Shown piece after piece: positions 9,977 through 20,900 of a stretch of 64,000 bases of DNA. Numbering within the stretch: the first letter of the stretch is position 1; every line of letters begins with the position of its first letter. The stretch comes from Skeletonema tropicum (taxonomy: Eukaryota > Bacillariophyta > Thalassiosirophyceae > Thalassiosirales > Thalassiosiraceae), in assembly GCA_037178625.1 (NCBI GenBank), contig CM074130.1:3782001-3846000 (forward strand), written 5' to 3'. Below the pieces are notes generated by a model. It saw only the letters and a program-made list of their open reading frames with translations. It made no database searches and was not told the origin of the DNA. The position numbers were made by a program, and so were the translations under genes.

Positions 9977-12056
9977 CTAATGTCCTTTCTTCTTTGAACC
10001 TGACACGATATCATCGATACGAAGAATCATGCATGCACTCTCAACAGCAGTCTTGATCGTTTGGATCTTGACACTGAACGGTTCCCAGATGCCAAATTCT
10101 TCCATATCTACAAGCTTGCCCGTTGTTCCGTCAATGCCCCAGTTGCATTTGGGGAAGGCATCCTCTCCGCCAGTTTTCTCTGCCTCTTCGTACGCTGCAG
10201 CGTGCTTTGCTCGCAACTGTGTGACAGTACGGATAACACTAACACCACAATTTTGAGATAGAGTTCTAGGGATGACTTCCATGGCTTCCCCAACTGCCAA
10301 GAATGGCCCTTGCTGAATTCCCTCTAGTTTCAAACCAGCCTTGCGTAGTCCTACTGAGACCTGCCATTTCTGTGGCACCTCCTCCTGGCAACAGCCGAGG
10401 GTCAAATACAACATTGCGAACAACTTGCATAGCATCTGAAAGGTTCCTCTCGATTTCATTGAGTACATCTTTGCTTCCTCCACGAAGAATAATCGTACAA
10501 GCCTTTGGATCCTTGCACTCCTCGAAGAAGGCAAAATACTCTTCGCCGATCTTCCGCATTTCGAACAAACCGCACCCTGTACCAATGTCTTCTTCGCGAA
10601 TTTCGTCCGTGCGGCTCACAATGGTAGCACCTGTGGCACGCGCAACTCGATTGTTGTCAGTCTTACGCAGCCTTCTAAATGCAGTAATATTGGCTTTGTG
10701 GAAGTAATGCTGAGCCAGATCACTCACTCCCTTCTCGGTTATGACAATATCTGGTTTGAATGCGATGATTTCCATGCACATGTTCTCAACATATTCTTCC
10801 TCCATTTTGAGCAAAGTATTCCAATCTTCCTCATCTGTAATTTCCACATTGGTTTGTGATTCTCCTTTCTTGTACTCGAGGGGACTATCAAGCAGGAGGA
10901 TACGAGGGATTCTCAATACGACGGCGCATTTTGGAATGAGTGACATCTTTATTGAACATGACTCCCGATAGAACGGTACAGTCAGAAATTTCCCCACCAG
11001 GAATCTTCTCCACTTTGGCATAGCGTTTGATGTCCACTTCCATCTTTTGAGAGTACGAGTCTGACCCAACAGGCATGGGAATCGCCCTTGACACAGTCAG
11101 CACTGCCTTCAAAGCCATATCAATCATTGTATCATTCCAACGAGATGAGAATTTTGTCCCAATGCAACTTTGAACCAAGGCCTTCATCTTATCAACGTCA
11201 TTCACGTCAACTACCAAAGCTAACTTTTCACAAATTTCCAATGCCTCCTGCAAAGCGTAGTTGTACCCACGTACAATGACTGTGGGGTGGATATTCGTCC
11301 TTACGAATGGTTCCGCATTTATGAGCATCTCTCCTGCAAGGATGATAACTGAGGTGGTACCATCGCCAACCTCCTCGTCTTGTGCCCGACTGAGTTCAAT
11401 CATTGATTTTGCAGTGGGGTGAGAAACGTCTACTTCGCGGAGTATGCAATTTCCGTCGTTGGTGATGACGATTCCGCCCATTGGATCTAACAGCATCTAT
11501 TAGAGAAGATTATTGTAGTAGTATTATTGCGTATTGAAACAACAAGAGATAACCAGATTGGTAAGATGGTACAAGAAACGAATCAATGGTGAGCGCATTT
11601 TTCAAAAAAAGACAATCACTGCACCTTTTGAAGTGATGGTATATTCCTCTCACTGTCATCCTCACCTTGAGCATAGAGCGTGGTCCCAATGTGCTACGAA
11701 TAATATCTGCCACCGCTCTTGCAGCATTGATATTTCCGAGCTGAGCTTGTCGTCCTACTGATCGCTGTGTTTTGGAGTCTGGATGAAAAAATATGACGGG
11801 AATGCGAGGTGAGTACAATGAGTATTTAAATATTGCAAATCAATTGTGAAGACTTGACGATTAGCTACACGAAAATGTAGCTCATCAAAGTATGGGCCAA
11901 TGCGCAAATGTCCTGCCCATTCGTCGATAAGGGATGCGGCAGGCAACAATCCAATTGTAAAAGTATGTTGTCGGCATTGAAATTTAAAATGCTTCCTTCG
12001 ACTTACTTAGAACCATGATTAGGCCCCATTCCTGGAGGAGGACCCTGCGATGCCAT
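9977..12056 (-). CDS. CCT3: Chaperonin CCT/TCP-1 gamma subunit, two +1 frameshifts
   Basis: This is one of eight subunits of the cytosolic TRiC/CCT ring that folds actin and tubulin. Exons are about 12056-12007 (MASQGPPPGMGPNHG), 11778-11666 (GNINAARAVADIIRSTLGP) and 11496-9977. Hallmarks are LDPMGGIVITNDGN, the ATP-site QDEEVGDGTTSVIILAGE, NPRILLLDSPLEYKKGESQT, CTIILRGGSKDVLNEIERNL, LLPGGGATEMA and WGIDGTTG. The third exon needs one extra base removed near 10904-10908 (after ENP) and another near 10361 (after ATEMA). After both, its 1520 nt become exactly 506 codons. The exon 1/exon 2 join is also out of phase by one base, or uses a weak donor at CATG/GTTCTA. The gene starts 247 bp from, and diverges from, EIF2B4. 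Confidence 0.9.
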
Positions 12057-12303
12057 ATTGATTCTTTCTATTTGAGAGTAGACTGTGTAGTGAAGCTGCT
12101 GAAGAGGCGTCGGCGCTGTGTAGGTGATCGAAAAGATAGCAATGCCGAGAAGCCGATTTCGTCGATCTTTTTTGATTTTGTTTTTGGAGTTGGAGAGTGA
12201 GTGAGAGGCTTTCCCGCAAAAAACGAAGGACGGACCGCCAGATTTCCCGCCAAAACTTTGCACACAACATCACTCACAAAAAGCAAAAAACAACATCATC
12301 ACC
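12057..12303. promoter_or_regulatory. Bidirectional promoter of CCT3 and EIF2B4 with two E2F-like sites
   Basis: This 247-bp gap separates two divergent start codons. TTTCCCGC occurs at 12210-12217 and 12243-12250, matching the E2F/DP consensus TTTSSCGC. Use of these sites is inferred, not shown. Confidence 0.5.
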
Positions 12304-13772
12304 ATGGGAGCCGAAGAAGCGGCGGCCGCAGCGCCTGCCAAAAAGGAAAAGAAGAAAGCCAACCAACCTCGTAATCCCTCCTAAGAAGCCAAAGCTAAGC
12401 AAGGCTGAAAGAAGGGCATTACAGGAAGCTCAACGAGCAGCCAAGGCGGAGGGGGGTGGAGGTAAATCCAAGCCGAAAAAGGGAGGAGCTGACAGCGCAG
12501 CATCGGGTAAAGGAGCAGCTTCAAATAATAAGAAAGCATCTGGAGCAGAAGATAAGCGTAGCACGGCCGAGGGAACCGTCCATGGTTCAGATAACTCTGG
12601 TTCATCGGCTGGTGAAAACAAAAAAGATGACAAAACGGTCTCACTTTTCTCTCATCTACCTCAACCAAAACGCCCAACTGATCAACACTTATCCTCAATA
12701 TCATCAACTATTGACAACAATCTACACCCTGCTGTACCCACCCTAGGTCACTTATACCAAACTCATTCATTGCTCGGTGGAAATGCACGATGTCGCGCCA
12801 TGCTCCAAACATTCGCACTTCTACTCCAATCCTACACTCCACCTCCCGACACGCGTGATTTTCGCGTAGATGTCGATCACTCACTCCTCAAACCGGCATT
12901 TCAATACTGGACTACTCAATGTAGACCCCACTCTGTCAGCATGGGCAATGCCTTCTCGTTCCTGAAGCTAGCAGTGGCCAATCTTGAACGAGACTTGGAA
13001 TGGAATGAGGCACGTGACATATTATTGGAAAGTTTGGAGGCATATGTCACGGAAAGGATTGAGTATGCTGGTAAGGCTATATCAAGGCATGCGGGGAGCA
13101 AAATTCAGGACTAAAGGGGATGTTCATATTGGTCTTCGGGAGGAGTGAGGTGGTCAATCGACTATTGTTGGATGCGGCTCTTACAGATGGGAAGACGTTT
13201 CGTGTGATTGTGGTGGACTTCTAGACCATTGCTGGAGGGACGAGATACCGTTAGAGATTCTATCGAGGGCTGGAATTCCGTGTACCTACGTTCTTTTGAA
13301 TGCATTGTCGTATTTGATGATGAGAGAGGTGACAAAAGTCTTTTTGGGGGCGAGTGCATTGATGAGCAATGGAAGTGTCTTGTCGCGAGTTGGCACTGCG
13401 TGTGTGGCATTGCTGGCGAATTCGAATCATATACCAGTCCTTGTTGGCTGTGAAACATACAAGATTTGCAATCGAGTGCAATTGGAAAGTATTACAGGCA
13501 ATGAACTTGGTGATGCTGAGGAAGTTGCATTCACTGACTGTGCCAGGGTAGGTCCTTCAAATCGATGGGGAGAAGAAAAGAAAAATGATGGAAGTGTGTT
13601 GTCTGATTGGAAGAGCAATCCCAATCTGAAGCTGCTGAATTTGATGTACGATTTGACACCCAGTAGTGCAGTGACGGGGATTGTAACCGAGGTGGGAATT
13701 CTACCTCCATCTTCTGTTGCCGTACTACTTAGAGAGATGAATCCAGATTCAGCATTCAAGGGAACGGACTAA
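12304..13772 (+). CDS. EIF2B4: eIF2B delta subunit, five +1 frameshifts
   Basis: This is the delta subunit of the decameric guanine-nucleotide exchange factor for eIF2. The start at 12304 (CACCATGG context) gives MGAEEAAAAAPAKKEKKK. A basic, lysine-rich N-terminus is followed by the eIF2B alpha/beta/delta regulatory domain: SLFSHLPQ, HPAVPTLGHLY, NARCRAMLQTF, RPHSVSMGNAFSFLK, then VILVFGRSEVV, FRVIVVDSRPLLEGRD, GIPCTYVLLNALSY, EVTKVFLGASALMSNGSVLSRVGTA, VLVGCETYK and TGNELGD. Single extra bases are needed at about 12330-12386, 13108-13113, 13123-13124, 13219-13220 and 13267-13269. Removing five leaves 1464 nt, exactly 488 codons. Every conserved motif is intact, so the breaks look technical or recoded rather than decay. 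It converges on PP2A with 73 bp between stops. Confidence 0.88.
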
Positions 13773-13845
13773 ACTAAACACAGAAAGTAATTTTAACATA
13801 TTAAACACACCTATCCATTCTTGACGCATTCTGTTATTATTTTGA

Positions 13846-14808
13846 TTACAAGAAGTAATCAGGTGTCCGCCGATTCACATGAGGCTCTCCCCTTCTCGGA
13901 GCCGGATCAAACTGTAAAAATGATTTCTCCATCCTTTCATCTACCTCCATGATTGCAGCCTGGTTACCACATCTATAGCAATAGTTTGGTGCGCTAAAGA
14001 TGGTCACTACATTTTTCTCGTGGCTCCAATTGTACCCCTCCATTACCAACTGATGTGCACGTGATACAAGAGTTAATCCATTTCGAGCATTGAATTGTTC
14101 ACTAACATCTTGTCCAAACGTAAACCCAGCGCCTCGGGGGGATATTCCCCATCCTGTTCTATCATCGGGATCACTCCAAAGAAGGTCGCACATAGGCCCC
14201 TCATGTGGGACTTCCTGCACCCTATCCAATTGACGAATGTGATCCAGTGCATCAACGCTAGGGCTAAGCCCCCCATGCAGGCAAAAGATTTGGTTTTCTA
14301 CTAATGCAGTGAGTGGGAAGTAATCGAATAAGTCTGTAAACATTTTCCATACGTTGGCTGACCCATATTTTCGCACGCATTCGTCATAAAATCCATAAAC
14401 TTGTGTGATTTGTCGCGATTCATGGTTGCCTCGAAGAATATGAACTCGTTCTGGATACCGAACTTTGAGACAGACTAACAGACTGACCGTTTCTACACTG
14501 TAGTATCCCCGATCGACGTAATCTCCCATGAATAAATAGTTGGTGTCTGGGGCTGAGCCGCCAATGCGATATAACTCCATGAGGTCGTGCCATTGGCCGT
14601 GGATATCCCCGCATACAGTCACTGGAGCGCTGACAGGCTGGACATTTGCTTCGAGTGTTAGTGTCTCTCTCGCTTTGTTGCATAAATGTTGTACTTCACT
14701 CTCCGCCAGCGGCGTTCCATTTGTCAATTTTGCCAAATATTGTTCGAGGTCAGCATAGCCTGATTCTGGGGGCATTGCCGACTTTGTTGTCTCTTGGGCT
14801 TGCTCCAT
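13846..14808 (-). CDS. PP2A-type serine/threonine phosphatase catalytic subunit
   Basis: Intact single-exon gene of 320 residues, the usual length being about 309. It carries the PPP-family metal-binding motifs GDIHG (about residue 67), GDYVDRG (95) and GNHE (127), then HGGLSP, and [11 protein letters not shown] in place. It ends in TPDYFL, the PP2A C-terminal tail that is carboxymethylated on Leu and governs B-subunit recruitment. The N-terminal ~15 residues, rich in Gln, Glu and Ser, are an extension. It dephosphorylates Ser/Thr as the core of PP2A holoenzymes in cytosol and nucleus. It has no frameshift although both neighbours have several. Very close relatives are PP4 and PP6, but the tail favours PP2A. 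Confidence 0.95.
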   Translation of the reverse strand: MEQAQETTKSAMPPESGYADLEQYLAKLTNGTPLAESEVQHLCNKARETLTLEANVQPVSAPVTVCGDIHGQWHDLMELYRIGGSAPDTNYLFMGDYVDRGYYSVETVSLLVCLKVRYPERVHILRGNHESRQITQVYGFYDECVRKYGSANVWKMFTDLFDYFPLTALVENQIFCLHGGLSPSVDALDHIRQLDRVQEVPHEGPMCDLLWSDPDDRTGWGISPRGAGFTFGQDVSEQFNARNGLTLVSRAHQLVMEGYNWSHEKNVVTIFSAPNYCYRCGNQAAIMEVDERMEKSFLQFDPAPRRGEPHVNRRTPDYFL

Positions 14809-15155
14809 CTGGTTACTTGTAATAATTCTTTAAGCCGCACTATTTGGCAACGTCCTCTTTCTTTATCTCCTTTCCCTGCGAAAATAGTTCCAATGCGTTG
14901 CTTATGTTGTGTGTACATGTACTATGAGGATATGATATCATGGATGGAGTGTCCTCGCGTCATTGTATTTTGTCGGTGGAGCGAGGAGCGTGGAGCGTGG
15001 AGCGGGCGTGATATGTGACAGCGACTCACAAGTCACGTGCTCTGGAGTTATCGAGGCACGGAGCGGGACAGAACAGAGACAAAGGCGGGCTACCGACCAT
15101 ATCGACGAGCATGAGTAACATTGAGGTAACATTGTTTAAGAATTTATTATGGATA
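14809..15155. other. Upstream region of the PP2A gene
   Basis: This 347-bp spacer lies between the PP2A start and the end of the urease accessory gene. It includes a GGAGCG-rich stretch (about 14980-15010). No gene or clear element is seen. Confidence 0.5.
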
Positions 15156-17617
15156 TTAAGTTCGGAATAATCTGACTTGCAATAAGTCTGCAAGAGGTTG
15201 TGCTGCATCCAACATTGGTGCGCATGTGTGAGCCGATTGAAGCCAACGATCGATCCTTGCATTTGCAGAAGAAAATTCATCACAGCTCAGATCTTCTCTC
15301 GAGGAATGGAGCATACCTACCAGACCTTCCTCCAAACCATCCTCCACTGCTTTCCTCCCGACCCTATCCAACAATGATAGACCAGCCATTGGACCAATCA
15401 AATTCAAACGCACTGCTGCAGACACAGCATCTCGGGCTGCTCCAAATGCGAATACCCGACAGGAATCCAACGGTGTGATACCCAATTTTGCTGAGAGGAT
15501 TCCATAGATTGGAGCAGCATGACCTTTTGCCTGGGATGAACTATTAGTGGGTGGACGTCTCGACTGCATTGTGTCCATTCCATTTTCGTCGATGCTCTGA
15601 CTGATGAGCGTCCATAAATCTGCAGTGTTGCCCGAATCATGGTTCTTATCACTATCGTCTGAGAATGAAGATGCGATGCGTACTAGACCCAGACCCTGAT
15701 CTATGGATGCCCGCCGTCCCGGTCTATTTGTTAAGAGCATTGTATCTGTGTAAATGTCAATATTCGACCATAGTTGATGTACTTCATCAAGCTTAAAACC
15801 GTGCTCGCTTTGTTGAATGAGATAGTACCCAGCCATGACTAATGGAGTAGAAAACCTTGCATTGGATCGAGAAACGGAATAAATAAAGTCAGAAAGAGCA
15901 TCGATGGAACACGATTGTGATAGATTTTTGGCCAGCAATGGGTCAGTATGGTTGGTCTCTCTGAAAAGTTGCATTTGAGCCGCTGCTTCGATGCCTTGAG
16001 AATGTGCGAAGGATCCAACGGGGAGAGCAGCTGTTCGTGTGGTGTGAGAGAAGAAAATGTTGCGTGAGTTGGTCAGAAGGAAAACGCAAAGGAAACAATT
16101 CTGTATTGAATTCACTATCAAAATTCTCACAATCTGATAGTGTGCACATCCTGAACCAAGCATTGTTGTTGTCATTGTTGTTGTTTTGCACAGGAAAGAG
16201 ACCTATTTGATCAACGATTGCTTCCAAGTCTTCTCCCTTATTCTCTCGTATTTCTTTCTTTTGCTGCATGGAAAGTGGAATACTCTTTTCCCTGACAGTC
16301 TTTGATGAATGTATCCTCTCTTTATAAGGCTCTAGTCCTCCGAAATGTTCAGAGCATTCCTTCAAGCAATAGTGCAGAGCTCGGTAGATGTCCTCGTTGT
16401 TCTCAGCAATAATTCGGACCATATGTGTGTTGTTGTGCTGTTGCTCGACTGGAGTTACACTTAGTAAGACCTGCCCACCCAACGAGTCTAACAGCTCATC
16501 AAGTCATCGGTGTCTCCATTTCCTTGTTCTTCGCAGACTGAGTCATCTCTACGGATTCGAGTAAGCGATTCAGGCTAATTTGCGCTCCAGATCTATTGCA
16601 CGTTTTGCCACAGGTCTAGAATGTGGGACCGTGAAGAAGCAACGTAGCCATTGCATCAAAAGATTGTCCCATTGATTTCGCCTGCCGGTGGTGATCCATC
16701 TGAAACGCCTTTATTCCCAAATGACATGGATTCTATCAGATTTGGTCTTACTTGCTCGTGGTGAGATTCATCATGTTATGTACAATTCGGTCCTTGTAGC
16801 TAAATAATCAAATGCCCATCTTTCCTCAATATCAGTGCTATAAGTTCGACCAGAGCTGTACCAGTCTACTGCAATCAAAGATCCCTGATTATTGTTATTG
16901 TTGTCACCAGCAGCAGAAGATGCAAACATGCAATTGAAAACACGTCGTTCCTCAAATGCAGATTGTCTATATGGTACAGTGGGATCAGGAAGATAAAAAA
17001 GAGTAGCACCTGGTTCAATGTTGCAGTTAATCGTCGATTGGCATACTTTCAATGAATTCATTTCAGGATTTGGCTTGCTAAGTGCAGCACTAATGTCATA
17101 ATTGTAGTTTTGATATCTGCGGAAATGCTCACCCGGTCGATAGATTCGCTGTCCTCCCTGCGTCATAACAGCTAACATCGCTCCTTTCCCACGGACATCG
17201 ATGTCTAATTTAAGCTTATCTCCGGGCACAAGTCCTCCACCGTATGATGAAAGATGAAGTAGGGCTCCTTCGCGATGATTGCTTTGATTAGATGCACCTT
17301 TCTCGCGTCTATTTTGCGTGTTGTAGGATGTAGGAGTTAGTGCGACGAGAAGGCACTAGCCGCATAGGTGATGAATGACGCAATTCAGTGAAGTGTGTGT
17401 GCACGGTGGTGGTAGACAACTTATCTGATGAAGGGGCGGAAGAGACGGCAACAATTTTTCCATAACCATTTTGATGTTTGTCATTCTTTGATCCTCTATT
17501 TTCATTTGCATGAGTTGGCAGCGGTACTGCTGACTGTAAAATTAAAGACGTGGAATACGACGCAGTGAGTGCTCGCCGTATAATACATCGATTGAACACG
17601 CTTGTCAGCGGAGCCAT
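15156..17617 (-). CDS. ureD-ureF: Urease accessory UreD-UreF fusion, several frameshifts
   Basis: UreD and UreF form, with UreG, the complex that loads nickel into urease. UreD spans 17617 to about 16310: SSPMRLVPSR, LSSYGGGLVPGDKLKLDIDV, MTQGGQRIYRPGE, FYLPDPTVPY, IAVDWYSSGR, ERWAFDYLATRTELYI, FDAMATLLLHGPTF, LLDSLGGQVLLSVTP. UreF spans about 16080 to 15156: TAALPVGSFAHSQGIEAAAQ, HAAPIYGILSAKLG, RLNLIGPMAG, and the typical end QPLADLLQVRLFRT. One open frame of about 180 codons (16482-15943) contains the UreD C-terminus (EHFGGLEPYKERI), an Asn-rich linker and the start of UreF, with no stop or promoter-like gap between. Extra bases are needed near 17312, 16774, 16678, 16618, 16502 and 16055, with one missing base near 16572. 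The corrected length is 819 codons. An alternative to the 16618/16572 pair is a genuine in-frame TAG. Confidence 0.78.
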
Positions 17618-17978
17618 GTTGACTGTAAAAGTATGATAGTTGTGATGAAGATACGGCCATGGTCATGGTCCGTCGGTGCGTGCCATGTATGTGCCATGTA
17701 GTTCAAAAAAAGATACGGAGCACTAAGACACTGTATCTGAATCGGTAAAAAGGCTTGACTCCCTGGCTGCGCCTTGATCTATTGACTCTTGCTTGGTATT
17801 GTATCCTCTACATAATCATTCTCGCCCTCTTTTATCATTGGAATGATGGTAAAGCAAGATAAAAGCTAATTTTATAATTAGATCTGCTTAGTGAACATGT
17901 AATAGTTGTTGATAAAGATCTTAATCCGTGAGCGAGATTCATCTTCACCTGAAGTCAAGGTGGCGGTAGTTCTTCAGG
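17618..17978. other. Spacer between UreD-UreF and CAF-1
   Basis: This 361-bp spacer holds the presumed promoter of the UreD-UreF gene and the 3' UTR of the CAF-1 gene. I see no gene or distinct element. Confidence 0.5.
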
Positions 17979-20900
17979 TTACTCCGTCTTCTTCTTCTTT
18001 AGGAAGGCAGCAAACAAATTGGCTGATGCTACCGATACAGGTGGTGTCTTCCGCTTCTTATTTGGTGACGCTGTTGATTTGGAATTTTCCTTTTTCGAGC
18101 TTTGATCCTTCTTCACTCCGACTTTCTTCTTCTCGCCAGCGTCATCATTCGGGGCGGAGACATCCAAAGGTGGACTGTAATCTTCCATTTCCTTTTGGTA
18201 GCGCTTCTTGTCCGTCTCAGCTCGTTCTTCGTACTCAGCCTTAGCATCATTGCTGAGTTGCTTCCACTCATTACCAAGAAGTTTGCCCTGCAGCAAGAAA
18301 GATATGATGAGAAAAGGAGTGGAAAAGACAAGTTTATCAGGCGTCAGCTGTACTTACAATGTCTCCAAAGGACGCATTGGGATTGGCAGCTTTCACTTCA
18401 GCTCGTTTTGCATTTGAGAAATACATGAATGATGATTTCGGCTTCTTCGGTGCATTAGGATCCTTCTTCTTCTTGCTACCGAGTTTGTTTTCAACTTGTT
18501 TAGTTCCAATTTTGGCAGTGGGAGAGAGGTTGGCTTCATGCATCTTTGGTTTTTGGGGAAATCATAACTTTCGGTGACTGTTTCTGAGAAGTATTTGCAA
18601 GAAAAGTTAGTGGTCGTCTCAGAGTTGTTTGTAAAGTCAGCAGAAATGTTGTGCACTTACCAGGTCTTTTTCCTCCAAACCCAGCGTCTTCAGAAGATCC
18701 GGCTTCACTTCCCACACGACACCACCTCCCGCCTCTTTGGGTACTTTCTTCTTTTCAGCCATGAAGTCTACTTCTCGCATGGCCTGTGCGCGACTTTTTG
18801 TGATGGATGGGTGGGCCTTCAGTAGTTCAGTCAAGAGCTTATCCTTTGAATTGACGGTACAGTTATGGACAAATTGAGCAACGATTCTTTTCGCCTCACT
18901 CGTCATTTCATCGCTTTGTGCTGCCGAAGAATCCTTCGTTTGATCAGTGTTTCTAGCAGAGTCGGTTGGTGCGAAAGCATCCAAGCAAATTGAATCGATG
19001 TCGGGAGAAAGAATGCAGCCAACATGACTACTCAAGGCATCCAATGCATTCGTTAGACTGAAACCTTCCACAAGAGTGATTTCGCATTCTGCACTGTGAG
19101 GGATACCTCCCATCTGCGGTGCTACAACGCATGCTTTGTAATGGCCTGACTTCTGTAAGTTGGCCTGCAATTGAAGCTTTCTCTTCCTCAATTCCCTTGT
19201 TTCTTCATCTTCATTATCGATACCTAAATCATCCTCGGCGGCTAGCCAACCATCATTGTCTTCGTCTTGGGGAGCTTCGTCTTCCTCTTCTTCTCCAACA
19301 TCTTCGTTCAAATCCTCCCCTTGGTCGTCGTCACCTTCTTCCCACTCGGCTTCACTGTCTACTTCGTAGTCAAGGATAGATTTATCTTGTCCAAATGGAT
19401 TGCGGCCGGTTACGATGGAGCTTAAATAGAGATAGAGAGGTAATCAGATAATTGGCACTGGCATATTCAGGATCACACACGTCGCATTCACGTATTGACA
19501 TACCTAGTTTTGCTCCAAGTTCCATGATACGGAGGGCGAACATCTTCGTGGAATCCTAAAAATTTGTACATGTTGGGAACAGTAATAATTTTTTCTTCGT
19601 CATAGGGTTGTTGGGAGAATGGGTTGTCGGACATAGTTGTTACAAAAACAGACACTCTAACATCTAATGAAATCAAAGAATAGAGAGGCGTGTTGAGACA
19701 TTTGAATGTCAAAAATATACTGAAACAACACGTTGAAACAACACGTATGCACTTACTCTGTGTCTTTCGCTTCCTCGTTGCCTTCGCAAATGGAGTGGAG
19801 CTGTGTTTGCTTTGAGAGTCTATCAATCTATGGAATGAATCACTGTCAAAAGAAGCGTTCTCCTTACGAATAATCGTGTCTTCATTTGGGGGTGTGCTAG
19901 AGAGCTTTTGTTTCTTCTTCGCGCTTCCTTTCGAAAAGAACGACATCATACGAGCCTTCCTCTTGTTTTCCTTCTCTTCAAGCTCTTGCTGTTTGGCAAG
20001 TTTCTCTTTCTCCTTCTCTTCTGCCTTCTTCTGTTTCGTCGCCTCACGCTCCTTGGCTGCCTCGATCTTCTTGCGTTCCTTTTCTTCTTCTTTCTTTTTA
20101 CTATCTGCAGCTTGCTTCTGTGCCTTCGCCTTGTTCAGCAGCCGCGCCGTCTCTTCTTCACGTTCAAATTTGAGAACTTTCTCCTCCATATCGCTAACCT
20201 TGGCAATCAACTTTTGTGAAGATGAAGATTTCGCCTCAATTGAGGACACTGCTTTCTCAATGGAGGAAATTAGGTTGATAATGGCCTTGTAGTGGCTTTG
20301 GAGCTTCTTCCTTGCAGTTCTTGCTTTCCTGACTTTCGACGCGTCTTTTGAAGGTAGAAGATCAATCGAGGATAGTTCCCATCTCCACATGTAAGCCTCG
20401 TCATTGTTTTCGAAGCAATCGAGCTGGGAGGGTGCGTTGAGAAATGACTTACGTTGAGCTAACAACTTGATCTTGGACGAAACTAATTCAAGTGTGAGAG
20501 GATGTGACTCATTTACGAATAAAGATAGTTCCTGAAGAGCCTTCTCGGATAGAGATGAGAGAGGAAGAGAGCTGCCTTGCGAAATCACCATGAGATAGGG
20601 CAGTAATTGATCCGGGAAGATGCCGTCAACTTCAACTGACCCCTTCTCTAACGAAGGCAAATCTGCATTTTCAACATTCAGACTTTCCTCGGTAAAGTCA
20701 TCTGACGCCGGACGACTCTTCAATTGCTCCGCTCGACGATTGTATTTCTCTTTCAATGTGGTAAACTTTTGCAGATGAGAACGTTCCTCCTCAGACAAAG
20801 CTGGTTTGGCCTTGGAAATAGCCTTGGTTGTGGTGATAGAAGCAGCTTTCTTTGTCGAGCTAATTTGCATCTTGGTCATTTTACCTCCCTTTGACTTTGG

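Noticed and set aside
12197..12303. ATG at 12197 as the EIF2B4 start
   Set aside because: It lies inside the promoter and overlaps an E2F-like site. ATG 12304 has a strong context and encodes a natural N-terminus if one extra base downstream is allowed.
9611..13270. A shared slippery motif for programmed +1 frameshifting
   Set aside because: The codons at the breaks (such as CCC-T, GAC-T, GCA-G, GAG-G, AAA-TAG) have no common pattern, while extra bases in short homopolymers explain nearly all.
15156..17617. UreD-UreF as a decayed pseudogene
   Set aside because: All family motifs and hydrophobic patterns are intact between breaks. True decay would also show substitutions and larger deletions.
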